Positions 7,526-18,021 of a stretch of 64,000 nt of DNA are shown here, piece by piece (within the stretch, counting starts at the first letter, position 1; each line of letters begins with the position of its first letter). The position numbers were made by a program, and so were the translations under genes. Source of the stretch: an uncultured Granulosicoccus sp. (GTDB lineage Bacteria; Pseudomonadota; Gammaproteobacteria; Granulosicoccales; Granulosicoccaceae); NCBI GenBank assembly GCA_947499955.1, contig CANMQI010000004.1, positions 343,318-407,317 on the forward strand, given 5' to 3'. The notes under the pieces are model-generated. The model was not told the origin of the DNA. It saw nothing but the letters and a program-made list of their open reading frames with translations, and ran no database searches.

Positions 7526-9972
7526 ATTTTCTACAAAAAGAAGCCGATCCTGTCCTGGCACTCGACGCTGGATGGCAGCTTTCCCATGACGGTGGCAAGG
7601 CGACCCTGCCGGTGGATGTTCCGTTCGATGTGCATTCCACGCTATTGCAAGCCGGGCACATTGAAGATCCCTACTGGCGCGATCGTGAGCCGGAAACCGA
7701 TTGGGTACACCAGAGTGATTGGCTATTGACCCGTGAATTTGATATCCGTTCGCTGGAGGGGCGCTATACCCTGACGCTGGACAAGGTGGATTGTCATGCG
7801 ATCGTCAGCCTGAACGGTACTCGAATCGGTGAGCTGGGGAACCGTTTCCTGCGCTATGACCTGGATGCGAGCGATGCGCTTGTCGAAGGTTGCAACCGGC
7901 TGGAAATACGATTTCTGTCCAATTCTGCCGAGGCCCTGCAACGTGCTGACGATGCACCGTTTCCAGTCCCCCATATTTACTGGAACAATCGCATTCCGCA
8001 TTACAATTTTCTGCGAAAGCCACAGTGCGATGCCGGCTGGGACTGGAATATCGCACTCAGCCCTCTCGGCATTCATGGAGAGGTGCGCCTGCAGCGAACC
8101 GACCCCCTTCGTCTGGACGATGTACTCGTGCGTCAGTTTCATGAAAACGGACGGGTTCGCGTCGAACTGCTCCTGCATATCGATGCCCATCGGCCGGTGG
8201 AGACCGATGCTCGCATGAGCGTGGGTGAGCAGAACACTACAATGCCAGTGCAGATCTGGCCAGGGACCCAAACAGTGCGTTTGTCTGTCGAGATCGAGCA
8301 GCCGCGTCTCTGGTGGCCGGTGGGGCATGGCAAGCAGGAGATGTACGATGTGACTGTATCCGTAGGCGATCAGGTCCGCAAGCTACGCATCGGTTTGCGA
8401 GAGATCGAGTTACTGACCGATAAGGACGAGATCGGCCAGCGTTTCGCCTTTCGCATCAACGGGCGCGAGATCTTCATGCGTGGAGCCAACTGGATTCCGG
8501 CCGACGCGCTCCCGCAACGCGCCACTCCGGAAGCCGTTGCCGATCTGCTTGACAGTGCCATCGACGCTAATATGAACATGCTGCGCATCTGGGGGGGCGG
8601 CACCTATGAGCCGGACTGGTTCTACGAAATGTGCTCAGAGCGTGGCCTGATTATCTGGCAGGATTTCATGTTCGCCTGCAATCTTTACCCGGCGCAGGAC
8701 CGCGACTGGCTCAATGGCGTGCGCGTGGAAGCTCGACAGCAGGTTCGCCGCCTGTCGCTACATCCCTGCGTGGCTCTCTGGTGTGGAGACAATGAGCTGG
8801 TAGGCGCTCTGAGCTGGTTCAAGGAAGCGCAGGACGACCGGGATCGCTATCTGGCGCTGTACGATCGTCTCAATCACGCACTGGAAGAAGTCATCATCGA
8901 TGAGGCGCCGGGTATTCCCTGGTGGCCATCCTCGCCTAGCGTCGGCCCATTGAACTTCGGCGACGGCTGGCACGACGATACCTCGGGCGACATGCATTTC
9001 TGGGATGTCTGGCACTCGGCCAAGGACTTCGAACACTACCGGTCTGTGCGTCCGCGTTTCTGCTCGGAATTCGGATTCCAGTCCTTCCCCTCGATGCGAC
9101 AGATCGAGAGTTTCACCGAGGAACAGGATCGCAACGTCTCCTCCAGGGTGATGGACGTGCATCAGCGCAACCGAGGTGGCAACAGCCGGATTGTCGAGAC
9201 CATGGCGCGCTATTTCCGTTTTCCAGAAAAATTCGAGGACATGGTCTGGCTCAGTCAGATCGGACAGGGTCTGGCCATGAAGACTGCCATCGAGTTCTGG
9301 CGCTCGAGCAAGCCGCGCTGCATGGGCACGCTCTACTGGCAACTCAACGACACCTGGCCGGTGGCCAGTTGGTCGAGTCTGGAATACGGTGGCGGCTGGA
9401 AAGCAACCCATTATCTGGCGAGACGGTTCCACGCCCCCGTACTGGTTACGGCGCAGCCGGAGACCGAAAGCGGTGACATCGTATTCTGGGCGATCAACGA
9501 CACCGGCACTGATGTGACGCTAAGCATCAATGCCCGCTCGGTTCGTTTTCAGGGAGAAATCGTGGAGCTGGGTCAGTGGCAGGCAAGTTGTCCCACAGAC
9601 CGTGCAGTGGAAGTCGCACGCCTCACAGCCGGTACCCTGGCCGAGGATGCGTTCGTGCATTTCGATTGGACTGATCCGAGCGATACGCACAAGGGAGAGA
9701 ACGAATATCTGCCCAAAAGACCCAAGGAGTACGACATCGGCTTGCCGACCATCACAGCAGACACCGGTACTGCCGCCGATGGTACGCCGCTGGTCACGCT
9801 GCACACCGATCGCCCTGCGCTTTGGGTGACGTGGGATCTGGGCGGCGATATGATATGGTCTGACAATTGTCTGACCCTGCTGCCCGAGCGCCCGAAAGTA
9901 TTGCGAGCAACCCGTAAAAGGCGATCGCATCTGCCCGACTGCGCGCCCGAGGCGCGTTCTCTGAAAGGATAG
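7522..9972 (+). CDS. Beta-mannosidase, glycoside hydrolase family 2
   Basis: The 816-residue protein has the GH2 layout: sugar-binding jelly roll (about 1-180), immunoglobulin-like domain (to about 300) and TIM barrel (about 300-620). The barrel contains [31 protein letters not shown] and [15 protein letters not shown], characteristic of beta-mannosidases rather than LacZ. The proton donor is Glu425 in WCGDNE and the nucleophile Glu516 in RFCSEFGFQ. No signal peptide is present, so it is cytoplasmic and would release mannose from non-reducing ends of imported oligosaccharides. It overlaps the sulfatase stop by four bases, so the two enzymes are co-translated. Confidence 0.92.
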   Translation: MNFLQKEADPVLALDAGWQLSHDGGKATLPVDVPFDVHSTLLQAGHIEDPYWRDREPETDWVHQSDWLLTREFDIRSLEGRYTLTLDKVDCHAIVSLNGTRIGELGNRFLRYDLDASDALVEGCNRLEIRFLSNSAEALQRADDAPFPVPHIYWNNRIPHYNFLRKPQCDAGWDWNIALSPLGIHGEVRLQRTDPLRLDDVLVRQFHENGRVRVELLLHIDAHRPVETDARMSVGEQNTTMPVQIWPGTQTVRLSVEIEQPRLWWPVGHGKQEMYDVTVSVGDQVRKLRIGLREIELLTDKDEIGQRFAFRINGREIFMRGANWIPADALPQRATPEAVADLLDSAIDANMNMLRIWGGGTYEPDWFYEMCSERGLIIWQDFMFACNLYPAQDRDWLNGVRVEARQQVRRLSLHPCVALWCGDNELVGALSWFKEAQDDRDRYLALYDRLNHALEEVIIDEAPGIPWWPSSPSVGPLNFGDGWHDDTSGDMHFWDVWHSAKDFEHYRSVRPRFCSEFGFQSFPSMRQIESFTEEQDRNVSSRVMDVHQRNRGGNSRIVETMARYFRFPEKFEDMVWLSQIGQGLAMKTAIEFWRSSKPRCMGTLYWQLNDTWPVASWSSLEYGGGWKATHYLARRFHAPVLVTAQPETESGDIVFWAINDTGTDVTLSINARSVRFQGEIVELGQWQASCPTDRAVEVARLTAGTLAEDAFVHFDWTDPSDTHKGENEYLPKRPKEYDIGLPTITADTGTAADGTPLVTLHTDRPALWVTWDLGGDMIWSDNCLTLLPERPKVLRATRKRRSHLPDCAPEARSLKG

Positions 9973-9975
9973 GAT

Positions 9976-11013
9976 ATGGCCCGGAACGGTCTTGGCGGTG
10001 AGCCGGTGACACTGAAGACCATCGCTGCCGAGCTGGGTGTCTCGGTGACGACGGTTGCGCGCGCGCTCAAGGATGGCTACAAGGTGGGTCCCGAGATGGT
10101 GCTCAAGGTGCGCAAGACTGCTGACCGTCTGGGCTATGTCCGCAATCTTGAGGGTGCAAAACTGCGCACCGGCAAGACGCTGGTCATCATGGCTTTTCTC
10201 AGCTTCACCGAGGAGGAGGAAATCGGCGATTCCGGCTCAGTGGGGTTGTTGCAAGGTATCCACAAGCGGCTTGCCGACACTGATTATTCGGTGCGTGCGG
10301 TCCCTGTGGCGATGGGCGATCTGGCGCTGGAGCAAGTCAGCGATGTTGTTCGAGGACGTAGTGCTGACGGACTGATATTGGATCACACCGAGTTGCAGGA
10401 TGAACGCGTCAAGCTACTGCTCGAGGTTGATGTTCCTTTCGTGACTTACGGTCGCACAGAGCTACTGTCGCCACACGCCTGGTTTGACATCGACAACGAG
10501 TTTGCCGTCTGGCAGAGCACGACTGCCCTGCTGAAGGACGGATACAGGCGGGTGGCGCTGGTCGATGGTGATCTGCGCTATAGCTATGTTCGCCAGCGTG
10601 TGCGAGGTTATGAAAAGGCGCTTCAGGAATACGGTATCGAACTCGACCCGGCGCTGATACATCACGACATGCTCAATGCAGACCGTGCTCGCAAGGCTGC
10701 CGGTCGACTTCTGGATGCCGGCGCTGACAGCTTTGTCTGTGTCAACGAGCTTACCTTTCTGGGCGTGCGTGCCGGCGTGCGCGATCGGCTCGGCGCGGGC
10801 GTCGAACGCCTGGGGTTTGCCCTGCGTTCCGGGACCAATATTGGTGAATATGTGGCCACCAAGGTCTACACCTCGCATTTTTCCAGACAGGAAGCGGGCT
10901 GGAAGCTGGCAGATCTGTTGCTCAAACGCATTGGTGGCTCGTCACCCGAGGACTGTCAGGAACTGGTGAGGACCACCTTGCGTATCAACGGGGCGAGCCA
11001 CGAGGCATTGTGA
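9976..11013 (+). CDS. LacI-family transcriptional regulator of the mannoside locus
   Basis: The 345-residue repressor has an N-terminal helix-turn-helix at about residues 12-57 (VTLKTIAAELGVSVTTVARALK, then DRLGYVRN with the hinge helix). A periplasmic-binding-protein-like effector domain follows. It starts three bases after the mannosidase and closes the operon, suggesting autoregulation. The likely effector is a mannoside or its breakdown product, and the likely targets are the two palindromes at 1234 and 1288 (inference). The N-terminus has about ten extra residues before the usual start of the HTH. Confidence 0.9.
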   Translation: MARNGLGGEPVTLKTIAAELGVSVTTVARALKDGYKVGPEMVLKVRKTADRLGYVRNLEGAKLRTGKTLVIMAFLSFTEEEEIGDSGSVGLLQGIHKRLADTDYSVRAVPVAMGDLALEQVSDVVRGRSADGLILDHTELQDERVKLLLEVDVPFVTYGRTELLSPHAWFDIDNEFAVWQSTTALLKDGYRRVALVDGDLRYSYVRQRVRGYEKALQEYGIELDPALIHHDMLNADRARKAAGRLLDAGADSFVCVNELTFLGVRAGVRDRLGAGVERLGFALRSGTNIGEYVATKVYTSHFSRQEAGWKLADLLLKRIGGSSPEDCQELVRTTLRINGASHEAL

Positions 11014-11113
11014 TGCCAGTCAGGACGTTTCTCCGAGCAAGCGTCTGGCGTCTTCATCAATCTGTCGCAAGTACACGGCCGAAGTCTTCCGTGCACCACT
11101 CCGATCCTGCCCG

Positions 11114-11350
11114 TCACGCTGACAGCCAATCATCGAGTCTGGCGGCATCCGGCAGCCCACCGGCATGAACGAGCTTGCCGTCGATAGCCAGCCCGGGCGT
11201 AGAGATGACTCCTGCCATGGCAATCGATCTGGCGTCGCTGACTTTCTCGACCTCAACATCGATGCCGAGCCTTGCCGCGGCTTCCTTCACCAATGCCTCA
11301 GTCTTGTCACAGCGAGTGCAGCCGGGGCCGTATATCTTGACGTTTTTCAT
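11114..11350 (-). CDS. Small thioredoxin-like redox protein
   Basis: This 78-residue protein begins KNVKIYGPGCTRCDKTEALV, with a CxxC pair at residues 11 and 14, and carries the cis-proline segment VISTPGLAIDGKLVHAG. It matches the small redox-active disulfide protein family of archaeal and bacterial thioredoxin folds. It lies 12 bases downstream of the PF03773 permease on the same strand; such small thioredoxins often follow these permeases. The partner and substrate are unknown. It converges with the LacI gene on the other strand. Confidence 0.85.
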   Translation of the reverse strand: MKNVKIYGPGCTRCDKTEALVKEAAARLGIDVEVEKVSDARSIAMAGVISTPGLAIDGKLVHAGGLPDAARLDDWLSA

Positions 11351-11362
11351 GATTCGATCTAC

Positions 11363-12421
11363 CTAGAGAATGGTATTGAACAGATAGCCAGTTGCCAGGA
11401 TGCCCGAGGCAACCACCGCAATGAAGATGCCGATGAGGCGTAGCGTCAACACTTGCTTGAGAATGATCATCTCGGGCAGGCTGAGCGCGATCACTGACAT
11501 CATGAAGGCGAGTGTCGTACCCACGGCGGCACCCTTGCCCAGCAGTGCTTCCACAATCGGGATGACCCCGGCCGCATTGGTGTACATGGGTACCCCGACA
11601 ACAACGGCGGCTGGCACGGACCACCACGCCTCGCCGCCCATGATCTGCAGCATCATGGATTCAGGTACGTAGCCATGAATCAGCGCACCGATACTGATTC
11701 CGATCACGACCCAGATCCAGACCTTGCCGACGATTTCGCGAACCTGATCAAGACCGGTCTTCAGGCGGTCAACGAAGGTCAAATGCTCCTGCGGCAAGTC
11801 TGTCACGGGGCCGGCATTCATCTCGCGTACCCAGTCCTGAAGGTAGCGCTCCAGATTCATGCGACCCATCACCCAGCCTGCCATCATGGCAATGGTAAAG
11901 CCGAAGACCAGGTAGATCGTCGCTACTTGCCATCCAACAAGCCCGTATAGCAGGCCAAGTCCCACCGGCCCTACCATGGGCCCTGCAATCAGGAACGAGA
12001 AAGTGACACCCAAGGGGATGCCTGCAGAGACAAATCCGATGAACAGCGGCACCGAGGAGCATGAGCAAAATGGTGTCAGCACACCCAGCAATGCTGCGAT
12101 GGGATACCCGAGAATCTCGCGTTTGCCAGCCAGGATGGCACGTGTTTTCTCCGGACTGAACCAGCTGCGCAGCACGCCGGTGATGAACACGATTGCGGTC
12201 AACAGCAACAGGACCTTCGGCACATCGTAGACAAAGAAAGCGACCGCTTCCCCGGGGTGGCTGTCACGCGTTACCGGCACCAGTGATGTCACCCATTCGG
12301 AAAAAGGGATCAGTTGGCCATAGATGAGCCAGCCTGTCAGCCCTGCGACGGGAACTCCGATGTACCAGTGCCAATCCGTATTGGCCTTATGGTGTTCCAG
12401 GTCTTGCGTTTCAGTAGTCAT
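11363..12421 (-). CDS. PF03773 (YraQ/ArsP-like) permease
   Basis: This 352-residue protein has about eight to ten membrane helices. The conserved block GVLTPFCSCSSVPLFIGFVSAGIPLGVTFSFLIAGP, with its FCSCSS core, defines the DUF318/PF03773 permeases, and the second half repeats the theme at GVPMYTNAAGVIP. ArsP members of this family export organoarsenicals; others have no known substrate. No ArsR-type gene is adjacent, so an arsenic role is not supported here. It forms an operon with the thioredoxin-like gene. Confidence 0.85.
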   Translation of the reverse strand: MTTETQDLEHHKANTDWHWYIGVPVAGLTGWLIYGQLIPFSEWVTSLVPVTRDSHPGEAVAFFVYDVPKVLLLLTAIVFITGVLRSWFSPEKTRAILAGKREILGYPIAALLGVLTPFCSCSSVPLFIGFVSAGIPLGVTFSFLIAGPMVGPVGLGLLYGLVGWQVATIYLVFGFTIAMMAGWVMGRMNLERYLQDWVREMNAGPVTDLPQEHLTFVDRLKTGLDQVREIVGKVWIWVVIGISIGALIHGYVPESMMLQIMGGEAWWSVPAAVVVGVPMYTNAAGVIPIVEALLGKGAAVGTTLAFMMSVIALSLPEMIILKQVLTLRLIGIFIAVVASGILATGYLFNTIL

Positions 12422-12481
12422 ACAACCTCGGCTTTACAGGTTGATAAAAAACTGTTTGGTAGAAGCGCAACACGGTGGTCA

Positions 12482-12503
12482 CTATACAAATCGCTATACG
12501 AAT
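12482..12503. promoter_or_regulatory. Direct repeat upstream of the permease operon
   Basis: CTATACAAAT and CTATACGAAT are repeated 12 bases apart, start to start, about 60-80 bases upstream of the permease start codon (minus strand). The spacing of slightly more than one helical turn suggests a regulator site, but no regulator is identified. Confidence 0.3.
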
Positions 12504-12652
12504 GATGAAGTCGTGACCGTCGGCTACCTTGCCCTGCCTTTCAGTTTCATCCTGTGAATCATCATACTCTGGTCGTTTTTATTTGTATATGGATTGGCGT
12601 ATATAGTTGCTGTTCATGGCTAGCGGACTCAGGCGTGGCAAGCACTACTCTG

Positions 12653-12772
12653 TTGCCTCCTCTACGCATGTCGGCAGCAGAACCCTTTGCCGGCACCTGG
12701 CATGAACTGGACGCCATAGCCGTCGTTGTCATGGGCAGTACAGCCCTTGCCGGTGACAAAGGCACATCATGA
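12653..12772 (+). pseudogene. Fragment of a ribose-type ABC permease gene
   Basis: About 39 codons translate to a segment containing LRMSAAEPFAGTWHELDAIA and VVVMGSTALAGDKG. This resembles the conserved segment of RbsC-type permeases (SRL.SA.P.AG..YELDAIAAVV.GGTSL.GG.G). The frame stops at 12770 and the expected downstream helices are not found in any frame. No start or ribosome site precedes it. It is best read as a scrap of a deleted transporter gene; it is not derived from the intact permeases at 28379 or 29374 in any obvious way. Confidence 0.5.
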
Positions 12773-13315
12773 CTGGAGGCATGGTCGACCAGGTGATACA
12801 GCCTATGCCGGGGCAGATCCTGGTCCCGGACATCTCTATATCGGGTACAGAGACAAGAGTGGACCATTGGATTGCTTACACAATGCCAATAGTTCCATGC
12901 CGCAATGGATGAAATCCATGGGTTTGGACTGACCATCTGAGCTTCGCTAACGCTGAGTCAACGCCGCTACACCCGAATGCTCGTTCAGAACGGTTTCAAG
13001 CCACCAGGGTCTGAATCTGATGTTCGTGAGACTACGTAAGAACGATGCTTGACGGAGAATTGACATCGGGAGCGAAAAGGCTGCAAAATGGCCTGTTAAT
13101 CGTCACGCCGATCCTATCGGCCGGCAATCTTGTCCCGGTAGGGGCAGAAGCCTGGCCTCGGCGACATCCTCTGGTTGGTGAGTGGTGGCCTTCGGTTGAA
13201 ATGGGTGGCAGCTATCACTACCACCTGTAGAGCGATATCAGATGTACAACAACTCCAATGTCCAGACTCTGAGAGACGCTCTCAATGAATATTCATTTGT
13301 GTAAAGGATCCCGAT
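12773..13315. other. Gene-free stretch before the suf operon
   Basis: No reading frame here is recognisable. Short frames such as 12726-12932 and 13045-13230 (plus strand) lack ribosome sites and family motifs. A TTGACA at 13060-13065 has only a poor -10 partner (CAAAAT, 18 bases on). The suf promoter must lie somewhere in this region, as sufB has AAAGGA ahead of its ATG. Together with the permease scrap, it reads as eroded former coding DNA. Confidence 0.4.
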
Positions 13316-14752
13316 ATGATTGACGAACTTGATCTGGCGCTTGACAGAAAATACGAAGCCGGCTTTGTAACGGACATCCAATCTGAGACCTTTGAACCTG
13401 GTCTGGACGAATCTGTCATCCGTCGTTTGTCCACGATGAAAGGCGAACCAGAATGGCTACTGGAATGGCGCCTGAAAGCCTACCGTAGCTGGCTGGAAAT
13501 GGAATCCCCTGATTGGGCAAATCTTGATATCGAGCCAGTGGATTACCAATCCATCTCGTACTACTCTGCTCCCAAGAGCATGAAGGACAGACCTCAATCC
13601 CTGGATGAGGTTGATCCAGAGCTGATCCGCACCTACGAGAAGCTCGGCATCCCCCTGCACGAGCAGCAGATGCTGGCTGGAGTGGCTGTTGATGTCGTTT
13701 TTGACTCTGTATCCGTTGTGACGACTTTTCGTGAAAAGCTTGCTGAAGCGGGCGTTATCTTTTGTCCCATTTCCGAAGCGGTACGTGAGCATCCCGAGCT
13801 GGTCAAGAAGTACCTGGGCTCGGTGGTCGCAAGAAACGATAACTACTTTTCTGCCTTGAACAGCGCTGTGTTTACCGATGGCTCCTTTGTGTATATCCCC
13901 AAAGGTGTCACCTGCCCCATGGAGTTATCAACCTATTTCAGGATCAACGAACTCAATACAGGGCAGTTCGAACGCACCTTGATTGTTGCCGACGAAGGCA
14001 GTCAGCTAAGCTACCTGGAAGGCTGTACCGCACCACAGCGTGATGATAACCAGTTGCACGCAGCAGTCGTGGAACTGGTCGCACTGGACGATGCCAAGAT
14101 AAAGTATTCAACCGTACAGAACTGGTACCCGGGCGATGAAAATGGCAAGGGCGGAATCTACAATTTCGTCACAAAGCGAGGCATAGCTCACACCAATGCA
14201 AGAATATCCTGGACGCAAGTAGAGACGGGGTCTGCAATCACGTGGAAGTATCCGAGCTGCATACTCAAGGGTGACAACTCTGTCGGTGAGTTCTATTCCG
14301 TTGCTCTGACTCGCGGTCGTCAACAGGCAGACACGGGTACCAAGATGCTGCACATAGGCAAGAATACTCGCTCAACCATCATTACCAAGGGTATTTCGGC
14401 AGGCAGAAGTAGTAACGCCTATCGCGGGTTGGTAAAAATGGGTCCCAAAGCGGACAATGCCCGCAATTTTACCGAATGTGATTCTCTATTGATTGGCGAT
14501 AAATGTGGAGCTCATACGTTTCCTTACATTGAGAGCCGCAACCCTACGGCCATTGTCGAGCACGAAGCTACAACGTCAAAGGTCAGTGATGAGCAAATGT
14601 TCTTGTGCCAGCAGCGTGGCCTGGATCCGGAAAAAGCGGTATCCATGATCGTTAACGGATTCTGCAAGGAAGTATTCAAACAATTACCGATGGAGTTCGC
14701 TGTTGAAGCTGGCAAACTTCTCGAAATAAGCCTTGAGGGGTCAGTAGGTTAA
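13316..14752 (+). CDS. sufB: Fe-S cluster assembly scaffold protein SufB
   Basis: The 478-residue protein is full length for SufB. It contains [23 protein letters not shown] near the N-terminus, the family block [20 protein letters not shown], and the C-terminal beta-helix repeat region with [23 protein letters not shown] and [20 protein letters not shown]. SufB receives sulfur from SufS-SufE and, with SufD and SufC, forms the SufBC2D scaffold that builds [Fe-S] clusters in the cytoplasm. It opens a seven-gene operon, and sufC follows after 2 bases. An AAAGGA ribosome site lies 9 bases before the ATG. Confidence 0.97.
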   Translation: MIDELDLALDRKYEAGFVTDIQSETFEPGLDESVIRRLSTMKGEPEWLLEWRLKAYRSWLEMESPDWANLDIEPVDYQSISYYSAPKSMKDRPQSLDEVDPELIRTYEKLGIPLHEQQMLAGVAVDVVFDSVSVVTTFREKLAEAGVIFCPISEAVREHPELVKKYLGSVVARNDNYFSALNSAVFTDGSFVYIPKGVTCPMELSTYFRINELNTGQFERTLIVADEGSQLSYLEGCTAPQRDDNQLHAAVVELVALDDAKIKYSTVQNWYPGDENGKGGIYNFVTKRGIAHTNARISWTQVETGSAITWKYPSCILKGDNSVGEFYSVALTRGRQQADTGTKMLHIGKNTRSTIITKGISAGRSSNAYRGLVKMGPKADNARNFTECDSLLIGDKCGAHTFPYIESRNPTAIVEHEATTSKVSDEQMFLCQQRGLDPEKAVSMIVNGFCKEVFKQLPMEFAVEAGKLLEISLEGSVG

Positions 14753-14754
14753 GT

Positions 14755-15516
14755 ATGTTATCCATTCAAAATTTACATGCGGGCATTGAAGACAAGAGCA
14801 TCATCAAGGGGATAGATCTGACTATCAACCCTGGTGAAGTTCACGCCATCATGGGACCCAATGGTTCAGGGAAAAGCACCCTGGGCTATGTACTTTCCGG
14901 CCGAGATGGTTACGAAGTAACCGAAGGATCAGCCACTCTCAATGGCGAAGATCTACTGGATATGGACATTGAGGAACGTGCTGTAGCAGGTTTTTTCCTC
15001 GCCTTTCAGTACCCTGTTGAAATCCCGGGTGTGAGCAATATGGTCTTCATGAAAGAGGCGGTCAACGCTGCGCGTGAAGCCAGAAAACAAGAGCCTTACA
15101 CTGCGGGCGAATTTCTCAAATTGGCGAAAGAGGCCTGTAAGCAAGTGCAGCTGCCACTGGACTTTCTCAAACGAGGTGTTAACGAAGGTTTTTCTGGCGG
15201 CGAGAAAAAGCGCAACGAGATCATGCAGATGATCTTGTTACAACCCACCATCTGTTTTCTGGATGAGACAGACTCAGGACTGGATATCGACGCCTTGCAA
15301 ACTGTCGCCAACGGCGTGAATAGCCAACGTGATCCAAACCGATCGTTTGTGGTGGTCACTCATTATCAGCGTTTGCTGGATTTCATTGAACCCGATTTCG
15401 TTCACATACTGGCCGATGGGAAAATCGTGCAAAGTGGTGATGCGTCTCTGGCCCTGAAAGTCGAGAAGGAAGGCTATGGATTTCTGGGCATCAACTATGT
15501 CGAGGAAGATGTATGA
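14755..15516 (+). CDS. sufC: Fe-S assembly ATPase SufC
   Basis: The 253-residue ABC-type ATPase shows Walker A GPNGSGKSTLGY, signature FSGGEKKRNEIMQM, Walker B TICFLDETDSGLD and the H-loop VVVTHYQRLL. The FSGGEKKR form of the signature is specific to SufC. It drives conformational change of the SufBC2D complex. It follows sufB after 2 bases and overlaps sufD by four. Confidence 0.97.
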   Translation: MLSIQNLHAGIEDKSIIKGIDLTINPGEVHAIMGPNGSGKSTLGYVLSGRDGYEVTEGSATLNGEDLLDMDIEERAVAGFFLAFQYPVEIPGVSNMVFMKEAVNAAREARKQEPYTAGEFLKLAKEACKQVQLPLDFLKRGVNEGFSGGEKKRNEIMQMILLQPTICFLDETDSGLDIDALQTVANGVNSQRDPNRSFVVVTHYQRLLDFIEPDFVHILADGKIVQSGDASLALKVEKEGYGFLGINYVEEDV

Positions 15517-16793
15517 ACCAATGGCTTGAAGATGTCATTGCTCATGCAGATACCCAGGCGGCTGGTCATGCAGGAGCTACATGGCTTTCCAGACAGCGAG
15601 CTTTGTCGCTGGACAAGCTGAAGGACAACGCCTGGCCAACACGCAGAACGGAAGCATGGCGAAATACGCCACTCAAGCCGATTGAGTCTCGCCCTGCACT
15701 GCTCTCGCCGATGGCTATATCCACTTGGCAAGAGCCTGCTATTCCTGACTTTGAAAGCATCGACATATACATTGTTGGTGGTGAGCTGAAAACAGATATC
15801 AGTACACTGAGCTTGCCAGCAGGCATCAGCATCTATTCACTGCACGATGAGAAAGCCGCAGCGCTAGCCAGCCAGTTCATGGGCAAGATCAAGCCTGAAA
15901 CGCATGTTTTCGGTCTGGTCAATGATGTTGTTGCAGATGCCGGAATCATCATCGACGTAGCAGAAGATGCCGTCATCAGCACACCTCTGCGGCTCATTCA
16001 CACAGCAACAGAGGGTGTTGAAAACCACTCCAGATTGCTGGTGAATGTTGCAAAAAATGCCAAAGTAACGATTCTGGAACACGGCATTGGCGAGCAGGAA
16101 AGCATGAACACCAGTGTCAGTGAGTTCAATGTCGCTGACAACGCTACCTTGCACCACTACCGCTTTGCCTTCTTCACGCAGAAAGCATTGCATGTGGGTG
16201 GCTGTCATTTTCAGATAGGTGAATCGTCGTATCTCAACAGCACTATCGTGGCTTTTGGCAGCGAGTTATCCAAGTTGAATGTTGATGTGAATTACCTCGG
16301 TGAGCACGCAAAGGTCGATATGAACGCCATGTATCTACTGGCCGAAGGGGAAAATTTCGATCTGCAGAGCGTTATCGAGCATGCCGTACCCAATGGCACG
16401 ACTGATGAAAAAGTGCGAGGGATCATCGGTGATCGAGCCCGCGCCAACTTCGGGGGTCGAATTCATATCCATCCTGATGCACAGAAGACCCTGGCTGAAC
16501 TGAACAATCGTAACTTGTTGTTATCGCGTCGTTCTCTGGTCAATACCAAGCCTGAACTGGAAATTTACGCAGATGATGTACGCTGCGCTCATGGTGCAAC
16601 CATCGCCGAAATTGACGAAACATCATTATATTATTTGCTGACTCGCGGAATTCCTCGTTCTAAAGCACTGGTGATGTTGAATTTCGGTTTTATCCAGGAG
16701 TTGATCAATGCTATCGAAGATGAATCAATTCGAAACTGGTTGAACAATATGCTGAGCAATCGCTTCCAGTCCATGGAAGTGCAAGTGTCGTGA
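15513..16793 (+). CDS. sufD: Fe-S cluster assembly protein SufD
   Basis: The 426-residue paralogue of SufB has a divergent N-terminal helical part (TWLSRQRALSLDKLKDNAWPTRRTEAWRNTPLKPI, the usual AWR.TPL signature) and a beta-helix core. The C-terminus carries the family block EIYADDVRCAHGATIAEID followed by LYYLLTRGIPRSKA. It partners SufB and SufC in the scaffold. The ATG overlaps the sufC stop, and its own stop overlaps the GTG start of sufS. Confidence 0.96.
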   Translation: MNQWLEDVIAHADTQAAGHAGATWLSRQRALSLDKLKDNAWPTRRTEAWRNTPLKPIESRPALLSPMAISTWQEPAIPDFESIDIYIVGGELKTDISTLSLPAGISIYSLHDEKAAALASQFMGKIKPETHVFGLVNDVVADAGIIIDVAEDAVISTPLRLIHTATEGVENHSRLLVNVAKNAKVTILEHGIGEQESMNTSVSEFNVADNATLHHYRFAFFTQKALHVGGCHFQIGESSYLNSTIVAFGSELSKLNVDVNYLGEHAKVDMNAMYLLAEGENFDLQSVIEHAVPNGTTDEKVRGIIGDRARANFGGRIHIHPDAQKTLAELNNRNLLLSRRSLVNTKPELEIYADDVRCAHGATIAEIDETSLYYLLTRGIPRSKALVMLNFGFIQELINAIEDESIRNWLNNMLSNRFQSMEVQVS

Positions 16794-18010
16794 GCTTTGA
16801 TGTCCAGACATTGCGTGCGCAGTTCCCCATACTGGGCACGCAGGTCAATGGCAAGCCTCTGATCTACCTGGATAATGCTGCCACCACGCAAAAGCCACAG
16901 GTGATGATTGATGCCTTGGTAGCGTTCTATACTCAATGTAACGCCAATGTGCATCGAGGGGCCCATGCATTGTCCGACGAGGCGACCCGCCGATTCGAGA
17001 ATGCACGCAATAGTGTCTTGACCCTCATCAACGCTACCCGGCGTGAAGAAGTCATATGGACCAAGGGCACCACCGAGGCGCTGAACCTTGTGGCCAATGG
17101 TTTGTCGAAAAAACTGAAAAAGAACGATGAAATCGTTGTTACCGAGATGGAGCACCATGCCAATCTGGTCACCTGGCAACAGGCCTGTGAAGCTAGTGGC
17201 GCCCTGCTGAAGGTTGCAAGAATCAACGATAGCGGCGAGCTCGACATTGACGACTTTCAATCAATGCTGACCGAACGCACTCGTTTTGTTGCCTTTCCGC
17301 ATGCCTCCAACGCACTCGGTACGCTGAACCCCGTCACTGCCATGACTGCCATGGTCAAGTCCCACTGCGATGCATTGGTACTGGTTGATGGCGCACAAGG
17401 TATTGCTCACTGTGACGTTGATGTACAGGCGATCGGCTGTGACTTCTACGCCTTCTCGGGCCACAAGCTGTTTGGCCCTACGGGCATTGGTGTGCTCTGG
17501 GGCCGATACGATGTACTGGACACCTGGCCCGTGTGGCAAACGGGTGGCGAAATGATCAGCACTGTTGAATATCAACAGTCAACATGGGGTGAGTTGCCCT
17601 ACAGGCTTGAGGCAGGTACACCCAATATTGCCGGTGCCATTGGCCTGGGTGCGGCGGTGGATTGGTTCATGCAACAGGATCGCATCGCGCTGAGACAACA
17701 CGAAGATGAACTACTGAAGTACGCGATGGAGCTCGGTAGCGAGTTTTCCGGAATGACACTCGTTGGTACTGCCAGGGAAAAGGTCGGAGTGATGAGCTTT
17801 CTTGTTGATGGCACACACCCGGGTGACCTGGGTTTCATTCTGGATCAGCAAGGTGTTGCCATACGTACTGGTGATCATTGTGCACAACCTTTGATGAAAC
17901 GTCTGGGCGTCGGTGGTACTGCACGCGTGTCACTGTCTATCTACAATACTGTTGATGAAGTTGACGCACTATTTGTCGCGCTGAAAAAAGCTCAACAGAT
18001 GCTGACATAA
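16790..18010 (+). CDS. sufS: Cysteine desulfurase SufS (group II)
   Basis: The 406-residue PLP enzyme removes sulfur from cysteine as a persulfide. Features are the N-terminal YLDNAATTQKP, HRGAHALSDEAT, the TKGTTEALNLVANG loop, VDGAQGIAHCDVDVQAIGCDF, and the lysine-containing FSGHKLFGPTGIGVLWG. The active-site cysteine lies in RTGDHCAQPLMKRLGVGGTARVS. The start is GTG at 16790, overlapping the sufD stop. It works with the SufE encoded at 18923. Confidence 0.96.
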   Translation: MSFDVQTLRAQFPILGTQVNGKPLIYLDNAATTQKPQVMIDALVAFYTQCNANVHRGAHALSDEATRRFENARNSVLTLINATRREEVIWTKGTTEALNLVANGLSKKLKKNDEIVVTEMEHHANLVTWQQACEASGALLKVARINDSGELDIDDFQSMLTERTRFVAFPHASNALGTLNPVTAMTAMVKSHCDALVLVDGAQGIAHCDVDVQAIGCDFYAFSGHKLFGPTGIGVLWGRYDVLDTWPVWQTGGEMISTVEYQQSTWGELPYRLEAGTPNIAGAIGLGAAVDWFMQQDRIALRQHEDELLKYAMELGSEFSGMTLVGTAREKVGVMSFLVDGTHPGDLGFILDQQGVAIRTGDHCAQPLMKRLGVGGTARVSLSIYNTVDEVDALFVALKKAQQMLT

Positions 18011-18021
18011 GGAATATAGCC

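Noticed and set aside
11020..11259. Minus-strand frame of 79 residues after the LacI gene
   Set aside because: It overlaps the thioredoxin-like gene in another frame and shows no motif or start signal.
12562..12936. Minus-strand frame of 124 residues
   Set aside because: It has no ribosome site, odd composition and no family features, and it lies opposite the permease scrap.
13060..13089. Sigma-70 promoter for the suf operon
   Set aside because: TTGACA is present, but the -10 hexamer is poor and the site is over 220 bases from sufB.
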